A stretch of 64,000 nucleotides of DNA from Thermohalobaculum sp039816045 (GTDB lineage Bacteria > Pseudomonadota > Alphaproteobacteria > Rhodobacterales > Rhodobacteraceae). Positions within the stretch are counted from its first letter, which is position 1. Every line of letters begins with the position of its first letter. A model generated the notes under the pieces. That model did not search any database. It was not told the DNA's origin and worked only from the letters and a program-made list of their open reading frames with translations. The position numbers and the translations under genes are program-made. The stretch lies in the NCBI GenBank assembly GCA_039816045.1, contig JBCBYB010000015.1, positions 1-64,000 of the forward strand. The letters run 5' to 3'. This document shows, in pieces, positions 25,723 through 33,416 of the stretch.

Positions 25723-25753
25723 CCCCGCGCCGCACATCCGGCGCGGGGTTTTT
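25723..25753 (+). terminator. Rho-independent terminator of the OmpA-like lipoprotein gene
   Basis: CCCCGCGCC (25723-25731) pairs perfectly with GGCGCGGGG (25740-25748), with an 8-base loop, followed directly by TTTTT (25749-25753). This is the clearest intrinsic terminator in the window. Confidence 0.92.
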
Positions 25754-25834
25754 CGTTACGCGATACCGTGTGACGCCCTTCCATAGCGCTCGGCATGGCT
25801 TAGCTCTCAGAAGCGAACCACGAAGGAGACATCC

Positions 25835-27664
25835 ATGTTCGAACCGAGCACGCGGCCGCTGCGAGATCAGATTCAGGAGGCCGGGGGCGATGCCTTTGGC
25901 GATCTCCCGGAATGGGCGCTGACCGATCTTTATCCGGCCATGGACAGCCCAGAATTCACGGCAGACCTCGACGCCGCCGAGAGCGAGGCCAAGGCTTTTG
26001 CGGAGAAATATGAGGGCAAGCTCGCTGACCTCGATGGTGATGGTCTCGCAGGCGCCGTGTCTGCCTATGAGTCCATCGAACTCCGCCTGGGCAGGGTCAT
26101 GTCTTACGCCGGGTTGCTCTATGCTCAGCTCACCACCGATCCCAGTCGTGCGAAATTCATGGGCGACAGCCAAGCGCGCGCCATTGCCATCACGACACCG
26201 CTGGTCTTCTTCTCCCTCGAGCTGAACCGGCTGGAAGAAGAGCATCTGTCTGCCCGGCTTGCCGAGAGTCCAGCCTTGGCGCGCTACCGCCCATGGCTCG
26301 ACCGGTTGCGCAGCATGCGCCCCTATCAGCTCTCCGATGAGCTTGAGCGGTTTCTGCACGATCAGTCCGTTGTGGGCGCGTCCGCCTGGAACCGGCTCTT
26401 TGATGAGACTATGTCCGCGCTGACGTTCGATGTGGCTGGTGAGGACGAACCGCTTGGCCTCGAGGCCACCCTGAACCTGCTCTCTGACAGCGACCGAAGC
26501 CGGAGAGAGGCTGGTGGCCGGGCGCTTGCTGCCAAACTTGCCGAGAACATCCGTCTCTTCACGCTCATCACCAACACGCTCGCCAAGGAGAAGGAGATTG
26601 AGGACCGCTGGCGTAAGCTCCCAGCGCCCGATTTTTCACGACATCTCTCCAATCAGGTCGAGTCGGAGGTTGTTGATGCGCTTCGTGAGGCGGTGATGGC
26701 GGCCTGCCCGCGGCTGTCTCACCGCTACTATGCCATGAAAGCGAAATGGCTCGGGCTTGAACGGCTGGAGTATTGGGACCGCAATGCGCCGTTGCCAGAG
26801 GCAGACGACCGTGTGATTGCCTGGGACGAGGCTCGCGAGACCGTGCTTGCCTCTTTCGGCGGTTTCTCACCGCGAATGGCGGATCTCGCCCAGCCGTTCT
26901 TTGACCGAGGATGGATCGACGCTGCAGTGAAGCCGGGCAAATCCCCCGGCGCTTTCGCGCACCCGACCGTGTCCGACGCCCACCCCTTCGTTCTGCTCAA
27001 CTACATGGGCAAGACCCGCGACGTGATGACACTCGCCCATGAACTCGGGCACGGTGTCCACCAGTGTCTTGCCGCGAAGCAGGGCGAGTTGCTCTCACGC
27101 ACCCCATTGACGCTAGCCGAAACGGCGAGTGTGTTCGGGGAGATGCTGACCTTCCGCCGGCTGCTTGCCGCGGAGACGGACCCTGCACGGCGGAAATCGC
27201 TTCTTGCTGGTAAAGTCGAGGACATGCTGAACACGGTTGTCCGTCAGATTGCCTTCTATGAGTTCGAGCGGCGGGTCCATGCGGAGCGGCCCCAAGGCGA
27301 GCTCACGGCTGATCGGCTGGGTGAGATCTGGATGGCCGTTCAGACCGAGACGCTGGGGCCGTCGGTGACCCTGTCCGAAGGCTATGAGACCTTCTGGGCC
27401 TATATCCCGCACTTCATTCATTCGCCCTTCTATGTCTATGCCTATGCGTTTGGGGACGGTCTCGTGAATGCCCTCTATGCGGTCTATGAGCAGGGCCAGC
27501 CAGGCTTCGAGGACAAGTACTTCGATATGCTCGGGGCCGGAGGGACGCTGCATCACAAGGAGCTTCTGGCTCCGTTCGGGCTCGATGCCTCGGACCCTGC
27601 GTTCTGGGACAAGGGACTGTCGCTTATCGCCGGGTTCATCGACGATCTTGAGGCGATGGAATGA
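25835..27664 (+). CDS. pepF: M3 family oligoendopeptidase (PepF type)
   Basis: A 609-residue cytosolic zinc metallopeptidase that cleaves oligopeptides. The zinc site is HELGH at residues 402-406, with Glu429 (TLAETASVFGEM) as third ligand. PFVLLNYMGKTRDVMTLA before the zinc helix and FIHSPFYVYAYAFGDGLVNAL near the end are typical of M3B oligoendopeptidase F. Start ATG 25835 has a GGAGAC site. Its stop overlaps the start of the SGNH hydrolase (ATGA at 27661-27664). Confidence 0.92.
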   Translation: MFEPSTRPLRDQIQEAGGDAFGDLPEWALTDLYPAMDSPEFTADLDAAESEAKAFAEKYEGKLADLDGDGLAGAVSAYESIELRLGRVMSYAGLLYAQLTTDPSRAKFMGDSQARAIAITTPLVFFSLELNRLEEEHLSARLAESPALARYRPWLDRLRSMRPYQLSDELERFLHDQSVVGASAWNRLFDETMSALTFDVAGEDEPLGLEATLNLLSDSDRSRREAGGRALAAKLAENIRLFTLITNTLAKEKEIEDRWRKLPAPDFSRHLSNQVESEVVDALREAVMAACPRLSHRYYAMKAKWLGLERLEYWDRNAPLPEADDRVIAWDEARETVLASFGGFSPRMADLAQPFFDRGWIDAAVKPGKSPGAFAHPTVSDAHPFVLLNYMGKTRDVMTLAHELGHGVHQCLAAKQGELLSRTPLTLAETASVFGEMLTFRRLLAAETDPARRKSLLAGKVEDMLNTVVRQIAFYEFERRVHAERPQGELTADRLGEIWMAVQTETLGPSVTLSEGYETFWAYIPHFIHSPFYVYAYAFGDGLVNALYAVYEQGQPGFEDKYFDMLGAGGTLHHKELLAPFGLDASDPAFWDKGLSLIAGFIDDLEAME

Positions 27665-28299
27665 GCGTCACGCGGCGGGGCTTTACGCTCGGTCTCGCCG
27701 CGGGCGCACTGCCAGCCAGAGCGCAACCCATCCGCCGGGTCCTTTTCATCGGCAACTCGTTCCTCCGCGACCATGATGTTCCGCAGCAAATCGCGCGGCG
27801 CGCGACAGCCGAGGGAAAGCCGCTCGACATACATGTCATCGTGCGTCCTGGGGCACGCTTGGCTGGCCATTGGGGCGGCAAGATTGCCATGGAAACCGTG
27901 CGCTGGGGATGGGAGGTGGTTGTCCTTCAAGACCACAGTTTGGATGGATTGATCCCAGAGCGCGCGCAGCAATCAGCCTCGGCGATCCGCCAGTTCGCCG
28001 GCGTGCTCGCGGGCACGGCCGTTGTCTTGGTTGTGCCGTGGTCGCGCAAGGCGGGACATCAGCTCTTTACCCGCCCCGGCATGCCCGAGGATCCGGCCGA
28101 GATGACCGAGCGCAACACGCGGCACTATGCGAGCATCGCGGCGGAGACTGGGGCTTACATAGCGCCTGTGGCGACCGCTTGGGCGGGGGCGATTGCCTCG
28201 GGGGCGACGCTCCACGGCCCAGATGGCTACCATGCCAATCCGGAGGGGGCTGCCCTCACCGCGGATGTGATCTGGCGAACGTTAGATCCTCTGCTCTAG
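27661..28299 (+). CDS. SGNH/GDSL-like hydrolase with a Tat-type signal
   Basis: A 212-residue protein. The N-terminus MSVTRRGFTLGLAAGALPARA is a twin-arginine signal. IGNSFLRDHDVPQ supplies the nucleophile block (the Ser of GNS), VVLQDHS the next strand, and HGPDGYHANPEGA the catalytic Asp/His block (DxxH). It probably acts in the periplasm on an ester or glycan acyl group. Coupled to pepF by ATGA. Its stop shares CTAG with the convergent BtuF-like gene. Confidence 0.8.
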   Translation: MSVTRRGFTLGLAAGALPARAQPIRRVLFIGNSFLRDHDVPQQIARRATAEGKPLDIHVIVRPGARLAGHWGGKIAMETVRWGWEVVVLQDHSLDGLIPERAQQSASAIRQFAGVLAGTAVVLVVPWSRKAGHQLFTRPGMPEDPAEMTERNTRHYASIAAETGAYIAPVATAWAGAIASGATLHGPDGYHANPEGAALTADVIWRTLDPLL

Positions 28300-29072
28300 G
28301 CACGGATTATGGCGTGAAGGGCGTCTAGCCCATCGGTCAGAGCGGCGGGGCCCGGCGAGAGGATCAACGGGCTCTTGATCTCGTGGAGCCGGCCGTTTGC
28401 CACTGCTGGTACCGAGGCCCATCCCTCCCGTTCCGCAACCCGGCGTGGAGAGAACTTCTTCCCACACCAGGACCCGACGATGATCTCGGGCATCGCCTCG
28501 CGCGCTTGGTCGAGCGTGATGATCCGGTCCCGCGCGCCCTGATGCCCGCACAAGTGGGCAAAGCAGTCCTCGCCGCCTGCGATCTCGATCAGCTCCGAAA
28601 CCCAGCCGATCCCGGTGATCATCGGGTCGTCCCACTCTTCGAACAGCACGCGGGGCCGATACTTGGGAGCCGCCCGAGCCAGCGTCTGGATGCGCGCGGC
28701 ATAACCGGCCGCCAGTGCTTCTGCCCGGTCGTGCGCTCCGACCATCGCCCCCACCATCCGGATCATCGTGAGGATGCCGGCGATTGTGCGTTGGTTGAAG
28801 GCATGCACCGTCACGCCCTCGCGGATGAGGCCTGCAGCGATATCCGCCTGCAGATCCGAGAAGGTGAGGACGAGATCCGGCTCCAGCGCCAAGATCTTGG
28901 GAATATCGGCGGAGGTGAACGCGCCGACTCGAGGCTTCTCGCGCCGCACACGCGCAGGGCGGACGGCATAGCCGGTGACCCCGACGATCCGCGCTTCCTC
29001 ACCCAACAGATACAGGGTCTCCACCGTCTCCTCGGTCAGGCAAACGATCCGGTCAGGCGGAAAACGGGCCAT
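28296..29072 (-). CDS. Cobalamin-binding (BtuF-like) protein without signal peptide
   Basis: A 258-residue periplasmic-binding-protein fold of the BtuF/FecB class. RIVCLTEETVETLYLLGE, PKILALEPDLVLTFSDLQA and EEWDDPMITGIGWVSELIEIAGG are typical. It starts at ATG 29072 with AAGGGGAG upstream, and no signal peptide is visible, so it would be cytosolic as written; the longer frame to 29669 overlaps pheS and is not plausible. No BtuC/BtuD genes lie nearby. It may be a cytosolic corrinoid-binding relative. Confidence 0.8.
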   Translation of the reverse strand: MARFPPDRIVCLTEETVETLYLLGEEARIVGVTGYAVRPARVRREKPRVGAFTSADIPKILALEPDLVLTFSDLQADIAAGLIREGVTVHAFNQRTIAGILTMIRMVGAMVGAHDRAEALAAGYAARIQTLARAAPKYRPRVLFEEWDDPMITGIGWVSELIEIAGGEDCFAHLCGHQGARDRIITLDQAREAMPEIIVGSWCGKKFSPRRVAEREGWASVPAVANGRLHEIKSPLILSPGPAALTDGLDALHAIIRA

Positions 29073-29141
29073 CGGCTCCCCTTTGCAACGGCTGGGCAGA
29101 GTGATACGCCGTGCGCGCGGGCGAAGACAAGGACACGAGCG

Positions 29142-30224
29142 ATGCAGGACCTTGATCCGATTCGGGCGAAATACCTCGCGCAGGTGGCAGACGCCGGCGA
29201 CGAGACAGCCATCGAGACGGTGCGCGTAACGGCACTCGGCAAAAAGGGCGAGATCAGCCTGATGATGCGCGAGCTCGGTCGGATGACGCCGGAGGAGCGC
29301 AAGACAGCCGGGCCTGCGCTCAATGCGCTGAAGGATGAGATCATGTCCGCCGTCAGCGCCCGGCGAGCAACACTTGCCGATGCGGCTCTTGAAGCGCGGC
29401 TTGCAACCGAGTGGCTGGATGTGTCGCTGCCGCCGCGGCCCGTCGCGCAGGGAAGCATCCACCCGATCAGCCAGGTGAGTGAAGAGGTTGCTGCGATCTT
29501 CGCCGATCTTGGCTTCGAGGTTGCCGAGGGTCCTCAGATCGAGACGGATTGGTACAACTTCGACGCGCTGAACATTGCCCCGGAGCATCCCGCGCGGACC
29601 GAGATGGACACGTTCTATATGCACCGGGCGGAGGGGGATGATCGCCCGCCTCACGTGCTGCGGACGCACACTTCACCCGTGCAGATCCGGGGGATGGAAG
29701 CGCGCGGTGCTCCTTGTCGCTTCATCTGTCCGGGACGGGTCTACCGCGCCGACTATGACCAGACCCACACGCCGATGTTCCACCAGGTCGAAGGGCTCGC
29801 GATCGACACGGAGATCTCCATGGCCAACCTCAAATGGGTTTTAGAAGAGTTTTGCCGTGCGTTCTTCGAGCTTGACGGGGTCGAGTTGAGGTTCCGCGCA
29901 TCGCACTTTCCGTTCACCGAGCCGTCGGCAGAGGTCGACATCCGGTGTTCTTGGGAGGGGGGGCAGCTGAAGCTTGGCGAGGGCGACGACTGGCTCGAGA
30001 TTCTGGGCAGCGGGATGATCCACCCCAAAGTGCTTTCGAACGCTGGGATCGATCCAGAGGTCTATCAGGGTTTTGCCTTTGGAATGGGCATCGATCGGAT
30101 CGCTATGCTGAAATACGGGATCCCGGATCTCCGTGCCTTTTTCGACAGCGATCTGCGTTGGCTGCGCCATTACGGCTTTGCCGCTCTTGATCGTCCGAGC
30201 CTGCATGGCGGTCTTTCTCGCTGA
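29142..30224 (+). CDS. pheS: Phenylalanyl-tRNA synthetase alpha subunit
   Basis: A 360-residue class II synthetase subunit. The N-terminal coiled coil (residues 1-90) is followed by motif 1 region HPISQVSEEVAAIFADLGFE. Motif 2 is FICPGRVYRADYDQTHTPMFHQVEG, summarised by GRVYRADYDQTHTPMFHQ, and motif 3 is FAFGMGIDRIAMLKYGIPDL. All catalytic parts are present. It is divergent from the BtuF-like gene. The beta-subunit gene pheT does not follow; instead a glutamine amidotransferase gene starts 68 bases downstream. Confidence 0.96.
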   Translation: MQDLDPIRAKYLAQVADAGDETAIETVRVTALGKKGEISLMMRELGRMTPEERKTAGPALNALKDEIMSAVSARRATLADAALEARLATEWLDVSLPPRPVAQGSIHPISQVSEEVAAIFADLGFEVAEGPQIETDWYNFDALNIAPEHPARTEMDTFYMHRAEGDDRPPHVLRTHTSPVQIRGMEARGAPCRFICPGRVYRADYDQTHTPMFHQVEGLAIDTEISMANLKWVLEEFCRAFFELDGVELRFRASHFPFTEPSAEVDIRCSWEGGQLKLGEGDDWLEILGSGMIHPKVLSNAGIDPEVYQGFAFGMGIDRIAMLKYGIPDLRAFFDSDLRWLRHYGFAALDRPSLHGGLSR

Positions 30225-30292
30225 TCTACAATTCGGCTTAACGCGGGCACTGACTGCAGCTACCGTCCTGAGTCACATCAGCGGAGGGGGCA

Positions 30293-31135
30293 ATGTCTGA
30301 GCGCGGAGCACGGGTTCTAGTTCTTGAAGGGAATCCGCCGGAGCTTCTGGCGGCGCGCTATTCCGCTGGTCTACCGGGTATTGCAGAGGCATATGGGGCG
30401 GCGCTGCGGTGCCATATGCCTGAGCTGGAAGTCGAAATCCTCCGACCGTACTTTCCGGACTATGCTGTCGATCCTTCAGCGCTCGAGGATGTTGACGGTG
30501 TGGTTTGCACGGGCTCCGGCGTCCAATGGTCAGCCGACGATGCCCGCGCCCGGCCATTTTGGGCGTTGTTCGAGTCGGCCTTTCTCGCTGGTGTGCCCGT
30601 GCTCGGGTCGTGCTGGGGTCTTCAGGTCGGGGCCGTCGTCTTGGGCGGCGCGGTTGAGGCTTCACCTAATGGGTCGGAGCTCGGCATCGCCCGGTGTGTT
30701 CGTCTGACGGACGCGGGTGAAGACCACAGCCTTCACGCAGGGCGCTCGATGGAGTTCCAAGCGCTCTGCATCCATCGAGATGAGATCTCTGCTGTCCCGG
30801 AAGGAGCGATCGTGACCGCCACGAACGCGCACAGTGCGGTACAAGCGATGGTGTCCGAAACCGGTGACCACCAGTTCTGGGGCGTCCAATATCACCCGGA
30901 GATGAACCTTATGGACATGGGCCTTGCGCTTAATCGCGTTGCCTCGAATGCTTGGGACGACAAGGCATCAGAGATCAACGCCATGGGGGCGGACTTCCGC
31001 ACGTTGGCAACAGAGGCTGGACGCAGCGACCTTGCTTCACGGCACAGTATTGGGCCTGAGATCTTGGACCGATCGATCCATACCACCGAACTCCAGAACT
31101 GGGTCACGACCAAGCTGATGCCGGTGCCCGCTTAG
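30293..31135 (+). CDS. Class I glutamine amidotransferase-like protein
   Basis: A 280-residue stand-alone GATase1 protein. The nucleophile is Cys107 in GSCWGLQ, and the His/Glu pair is His201/Glu203 in YHPEM, so the triad is complete. It resembles 'type 1 glutamine amidotransferase' proteins related to GuaA or gamma-glutamyl-amine hydrolases; the acceptor is unknown. AGCGGAGGG precedes the ATG. Its TAG shares TTAG with the convergent SDR gene. Confidence 0.85.
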   Translation: MSERGARVLVLEGNPPELLAARYSAGLPGIAEAYGAALRCHMPELEVEILRPYFPDYAVDPSALEDVDGVVCTGSGVQWSADDARARPFWALFESAFLAGVPVLGSCWGLQVGAVVLGGAVEASPNGSELGIARCVRLTDAGEDHSLHAGRSMEFQALCIHRDEISAVPEGAIVTATNAHSAVQAMVSETGDHQFWGVQYHPEMNLMDMGLALNRVASNAWDDKASEINAMGADFRTLATEAGRSDLASRHSIGPEILDRSIHTTELQNWVTTKLMPVPA

Positions 31136-31926
31136 CGGCCCATCTTGTCCCAGCCGAGCGCTTTGCGAACGGTCCAGATGTACCACCGGTTGGGCAGCAG
31201 CCCTATCAGCCTCAGGAACGCAGCAAACTGCCATGGAAACCGGATCTCGAAGCCAGGACGTTTCAGGCCGGCAACAATCCGTGCAGCGGCATCCTCGGGC
31301 TGGAGCAGCATCGGCATCTCGAAATCGTTCACGCTGGTCGCCTCGGTTTCAACGAAACCGGGGTTGATCACCGAGATGCGGACGCCGAGGTCTACGAGAT
31401 CCATCGCCAGCGCTTCGGCCATGGCAATGAGCCCCGCTTTCGTCGCGGAATAGGCCGCAGCGTTCGGCAAACCTCGGTATCCCGCAACCGATGCCGTCAG
31501 CGCGATGTGCCCGGCTCCGCGATCGATCATGTGGCGCATGGCCGGCGCAAGCCCATTTGCGACGCCCGTCAGATTGACGTCGAAGGTTTTCGCGGCAAGC
31601 GCAGCGTCAAAGTTCTGTGCTCGCATCGGTTGGTAGATCCCTGCATTCAGGATCAACAGGGCGAGGGGGCCTTCTGCAATGATGGTTGCAGCGGCGCGCT
31701 CCATCCCTTCTCGGTCGGTCACATCGCAGGGCAAGGGACGGATGGAGCCTGGGCCTTTTGCCTCGGCGGCCAGGACGTCGAGCTTATCTGCCCCGCGCGC
31801 GGTCGCCCAGACTGTCCATCCGTCTGCCACGAGTGCGAGGGCGAGCGCCCGTCCGATGCCTCCTGACGCACCGGTCACCCAGGCCGCCCCATTCGCTGGC
31901 CGGACGACTTGGTCGAACACGCTCAT
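31132..31926 (-). CDS. Short-chain dehydrogenase/reductase
   Basis: A 264-residue SDR. GASGGIGRALALAL is the nucleotide loop, LILNAGIYQP the NAG strand, and YSATKAGLIAMAEALAMDL includes catalytic Tyr/Lys. The C-terminus has a hydrophobic segment (PWQFAAFLRLIGLLPNRWYIW), suggesting membrane association. ATG 31926 overlaps the stop of the DUF6134 gene (ATGA). SDRs of this type occur in the ChrR/RpoE stress regulons of Rhodobacter, which fits the ChrR-like gene upstream (from general knowledge). Confidence 0.87.
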   Translation of the reverse strand: MSVFDQVVRPANGAAWVTGASGGIGRALALALVADGWTVWATARGADKLDVLAAEAKGPGSIRPLPCDVTDREGMERAAATIIAEGPLALLILNAGIYQPMRAQNFDAALAAKTFDVNLTGVANGLAPAMRHMIDRGAGHIALTASVAGYRGLPNAAAYSATKAGLIAMAEALAMDLVDLGVRISVINPGFVETEATSVNDFEMPMLLQPEDAAARIVAGLKRPGFEIRFPWQFAAFLRLIGLLPNRWYIWTVRKALGWDKMGR

Positions 31927-32573
31927 GCGGATTGCCAAAGCGCCGCGACTTGTCCGGATTGCTCTATCACTTCGTAGCGGGCAAGCTCTCCGCCCGCGTC
32001 GAATTCCGACGACACCCATTCGCCACGGGAATCGTAGACAATCGTCTTTTCAAGATCGCCGGTCACGGCAACGCGCTTGAGCGATCCACCGTTCTTGACC
32101 GCAGTCGAGACCTTCAGCAGCTGTCCAGATTGGGTCGAGATCCAGGGCCGCCGCTCAATGAAGTCTTGCGCGTAGTAGCTCGTTGTCACTGCAGAGAGTG
32201 GCGCGATGCCGGTGTAGCCCGAGCCGTCAACTTCCAACTGTCCGCCTACCTGACGGATCGAGACCCGTTCATTTTCGCCATCATCATCGGTCTGGCTGTC
32301 CAGGCTGACCAGAGCGCCCTTCTGCCAAATCTCGCGGTTTCTAAGTGTGTAGCGGTAGGCGGTGAAGCCCAAGACTTTGACAGCGATGTCGATGTCGATG
32401 AGCACTTCCAGACCATCAACTCGTGGGGTCAAGGTCAGACTGTGACGGCCGATATCGTCGCCGTCCCGCAAGATTCGAAAAAGGCGCTTGGCCGTTGTTT
32501 CCGCATGAGTTGCCGAGAAGGGTGCCAGTGACACCGACGCTACGGCGCCGGCGAGCACGGATCGTCTGTTCAT
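31923..32573 (-). CDS. DUF6134 family exported protein
   Basis: A 216-residue protein with a signal peptide (MNRRSVLAGAVASVSLAPFSATHA), then a beta-rich body. LFRILRDGDDIGRHSLTL and the later ISTQSGQLLKV fit DUF6134, a family often seen next to light/singlet-oxygen stress genes in Rhodobacterales. Function unknown. It lies between the ChrR-like gene and the SDR, and is translationally coupled to the latter. Confidence 0.75.
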   Translation of the reverse strand: MNRRSVLAGAVASVSLAPFSATHAETTAKRLFRILRDGDDIGRHSLTLTPRVDGLEVLIDIDIAVKVLGFTAYRYTLRNREIWQKGALVSLDSQTDDDGENERVSIRQVGGQLEVDGSGYTGIAPLSAVTTSYYAQDFIERRPWISTQSGQLLKVSTAVKNGGSLKRVAVTGDLEKTIVYDSRGEWVSSEFDAGGELARYEVIEQSGQVAALWQSA

Positions 32574-32601
32574 CTTGGCCTCCAGCCTGAGTGGGAAAAT
32601 T

Positions 32602-33240
32602 TCACTCGGCCAGATAGTTCAGTGCTCGGGAAAAGAAACCCGTGTAGCGAAGCGAACCGGAGACGACCGCCAGGCAATGACACACCTCGTCGCCCACGAT
32701 CTCCGGGCGATGGTCATCCCTCTCGTCAGTCAGCGAGATATCACCCCGATGGTAGACGATATCGCCATCCCGCAAGGCTCCGGTAAGGATCAGCGTTGCC
32801 TCGCGTCCCTCATGGGTATGCTGGGGGATGCGAGTGCCCGGTTTCGCTCGGATCAGGCTAACCGTTTCCCCGTCAAAATCGTCGAACTCGTACTCCGCCA
32901 AACCGGGGAGCCGCCATTTCCACGGAATGTCCTGGAAGTCGACGCCGATTGCGTCGGCAATTGCCTGCGGCAGCGGGCCCGGGTCACGCGCGACGCGTTG
33001 GGCAGGAGCCGTTTCGAGTTGATCGAGCTTTCCCAGGACCGAAGACAACGCTGTCTCGGACATGGCCTCTGCCGGGGTGCTGGACAAAAGAGCGCCGCCA
33101 AAAGCCTGTAGTTCTGATAAATCTGCACGGCTGTCCGGAACCTGCTCGGCGTGCGCCTTGACCAGCAAGGCAATGCCGGGGCTCACGGAGCCAGACACAT
33201 AGCTCATCAACATTTCAGCAGAGGGTCGGTAGGCCGTCAT
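32602..33240 (-). CDS. ChrR-like cupin protein with degenerate zinc site
   Basis: A 212-residue relative of ChrR, the zinc-bound anti-sigma factor of RpoE in Rhodobacter. The N-terminal anti-sigma-like helix bundle (PSAEMLMSYVSGSVSPGIAL) keeps His30 but has Val34 and Ser37 where ChrR has its CxxC cysteines, and the first His is also missing. The C-terminal cupin domain is intact (PQHTHEGREATLILTGALRD). No ECF sigma gene is adjacent, although these are normally one operon. It may be a sensor or cupin enzyme that has lost sigma-factor control. Confidence 0.82.
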   Translation of the reverse strand: MTAYRPSAEMLMSYVSGSVSPGIALLVKAHAEQVPDSRADLSELQAFGGALLSSTPAEAMSETALSSVLGKLDQLETAPAQRVARDPGPLPQAIADAIGVDFQDIPWKWRLPGLAEYEFDDFDGETVSLIRAKPGTRIPQHTHEGREATLILTGALRDGDIVYHRGDISLTDERDDHRPEIVGDEVCHCLAVVSGSLRYTGFFSRALNYLAE

Positions 33241-33268
33241 CTCTCACACCCAGTTGGATCTTAGTGCC

Positions 33269-33296
33269 GATACGGTGGCTCCGCGGCGCTGGATCA
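33269..33296 (-). promoter_or_regulatory. Candidate ECF (RpoE/ChrR-type) promoter for the ChrR-like operon
   Basis: On the minus strand TGATCC (33296-33291) is followed, after 16 bases, by CGTATC (33274-33269), 28 bases from the ChrR-like ATG. TGATCC is the -35 element I recall for Rhodobacter RpoE promoters, and CGTA-type -10 boxes are common for ECF sigma factors. Confidence 0.4.
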
Positions 33297-33358
33297 CCCA
33301 AAATCGACATGACCATACAATTTTTTTTCGCCAAACGTAAATTGCCTTTAACAAAATG

Positions 33359-33377
33359 CATTCCGCTGGCCGGAATG
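33359..33377. promoter_or_regulatory. Inverted repeat, possible operator
   Basis: CATTCCG (33359-33365) and CGGAATG (33371-33377) form a perfect 7-base inverted repeat with a 5-base spacer. It sits next to an AT-rich stretch (33319-33358), about 40 bases before the GGCT-Nudix gene, in the divergent region with the ChrR-like gene. A dimeric repressor site is possible. Confidence 0.4.
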
Positions 33378-33416
33378 TGCGGAGCCGGATATATGGGCCG
33401 CGCGGAGGAGATGGCC

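Noticed and set aside
24545..26359. 604-codon minus-strand frame opposite the lipoprotein and pepF
   Set aside because: Antisense shadow of GC-rich coding sequence crossing two genes and a clear terminator.
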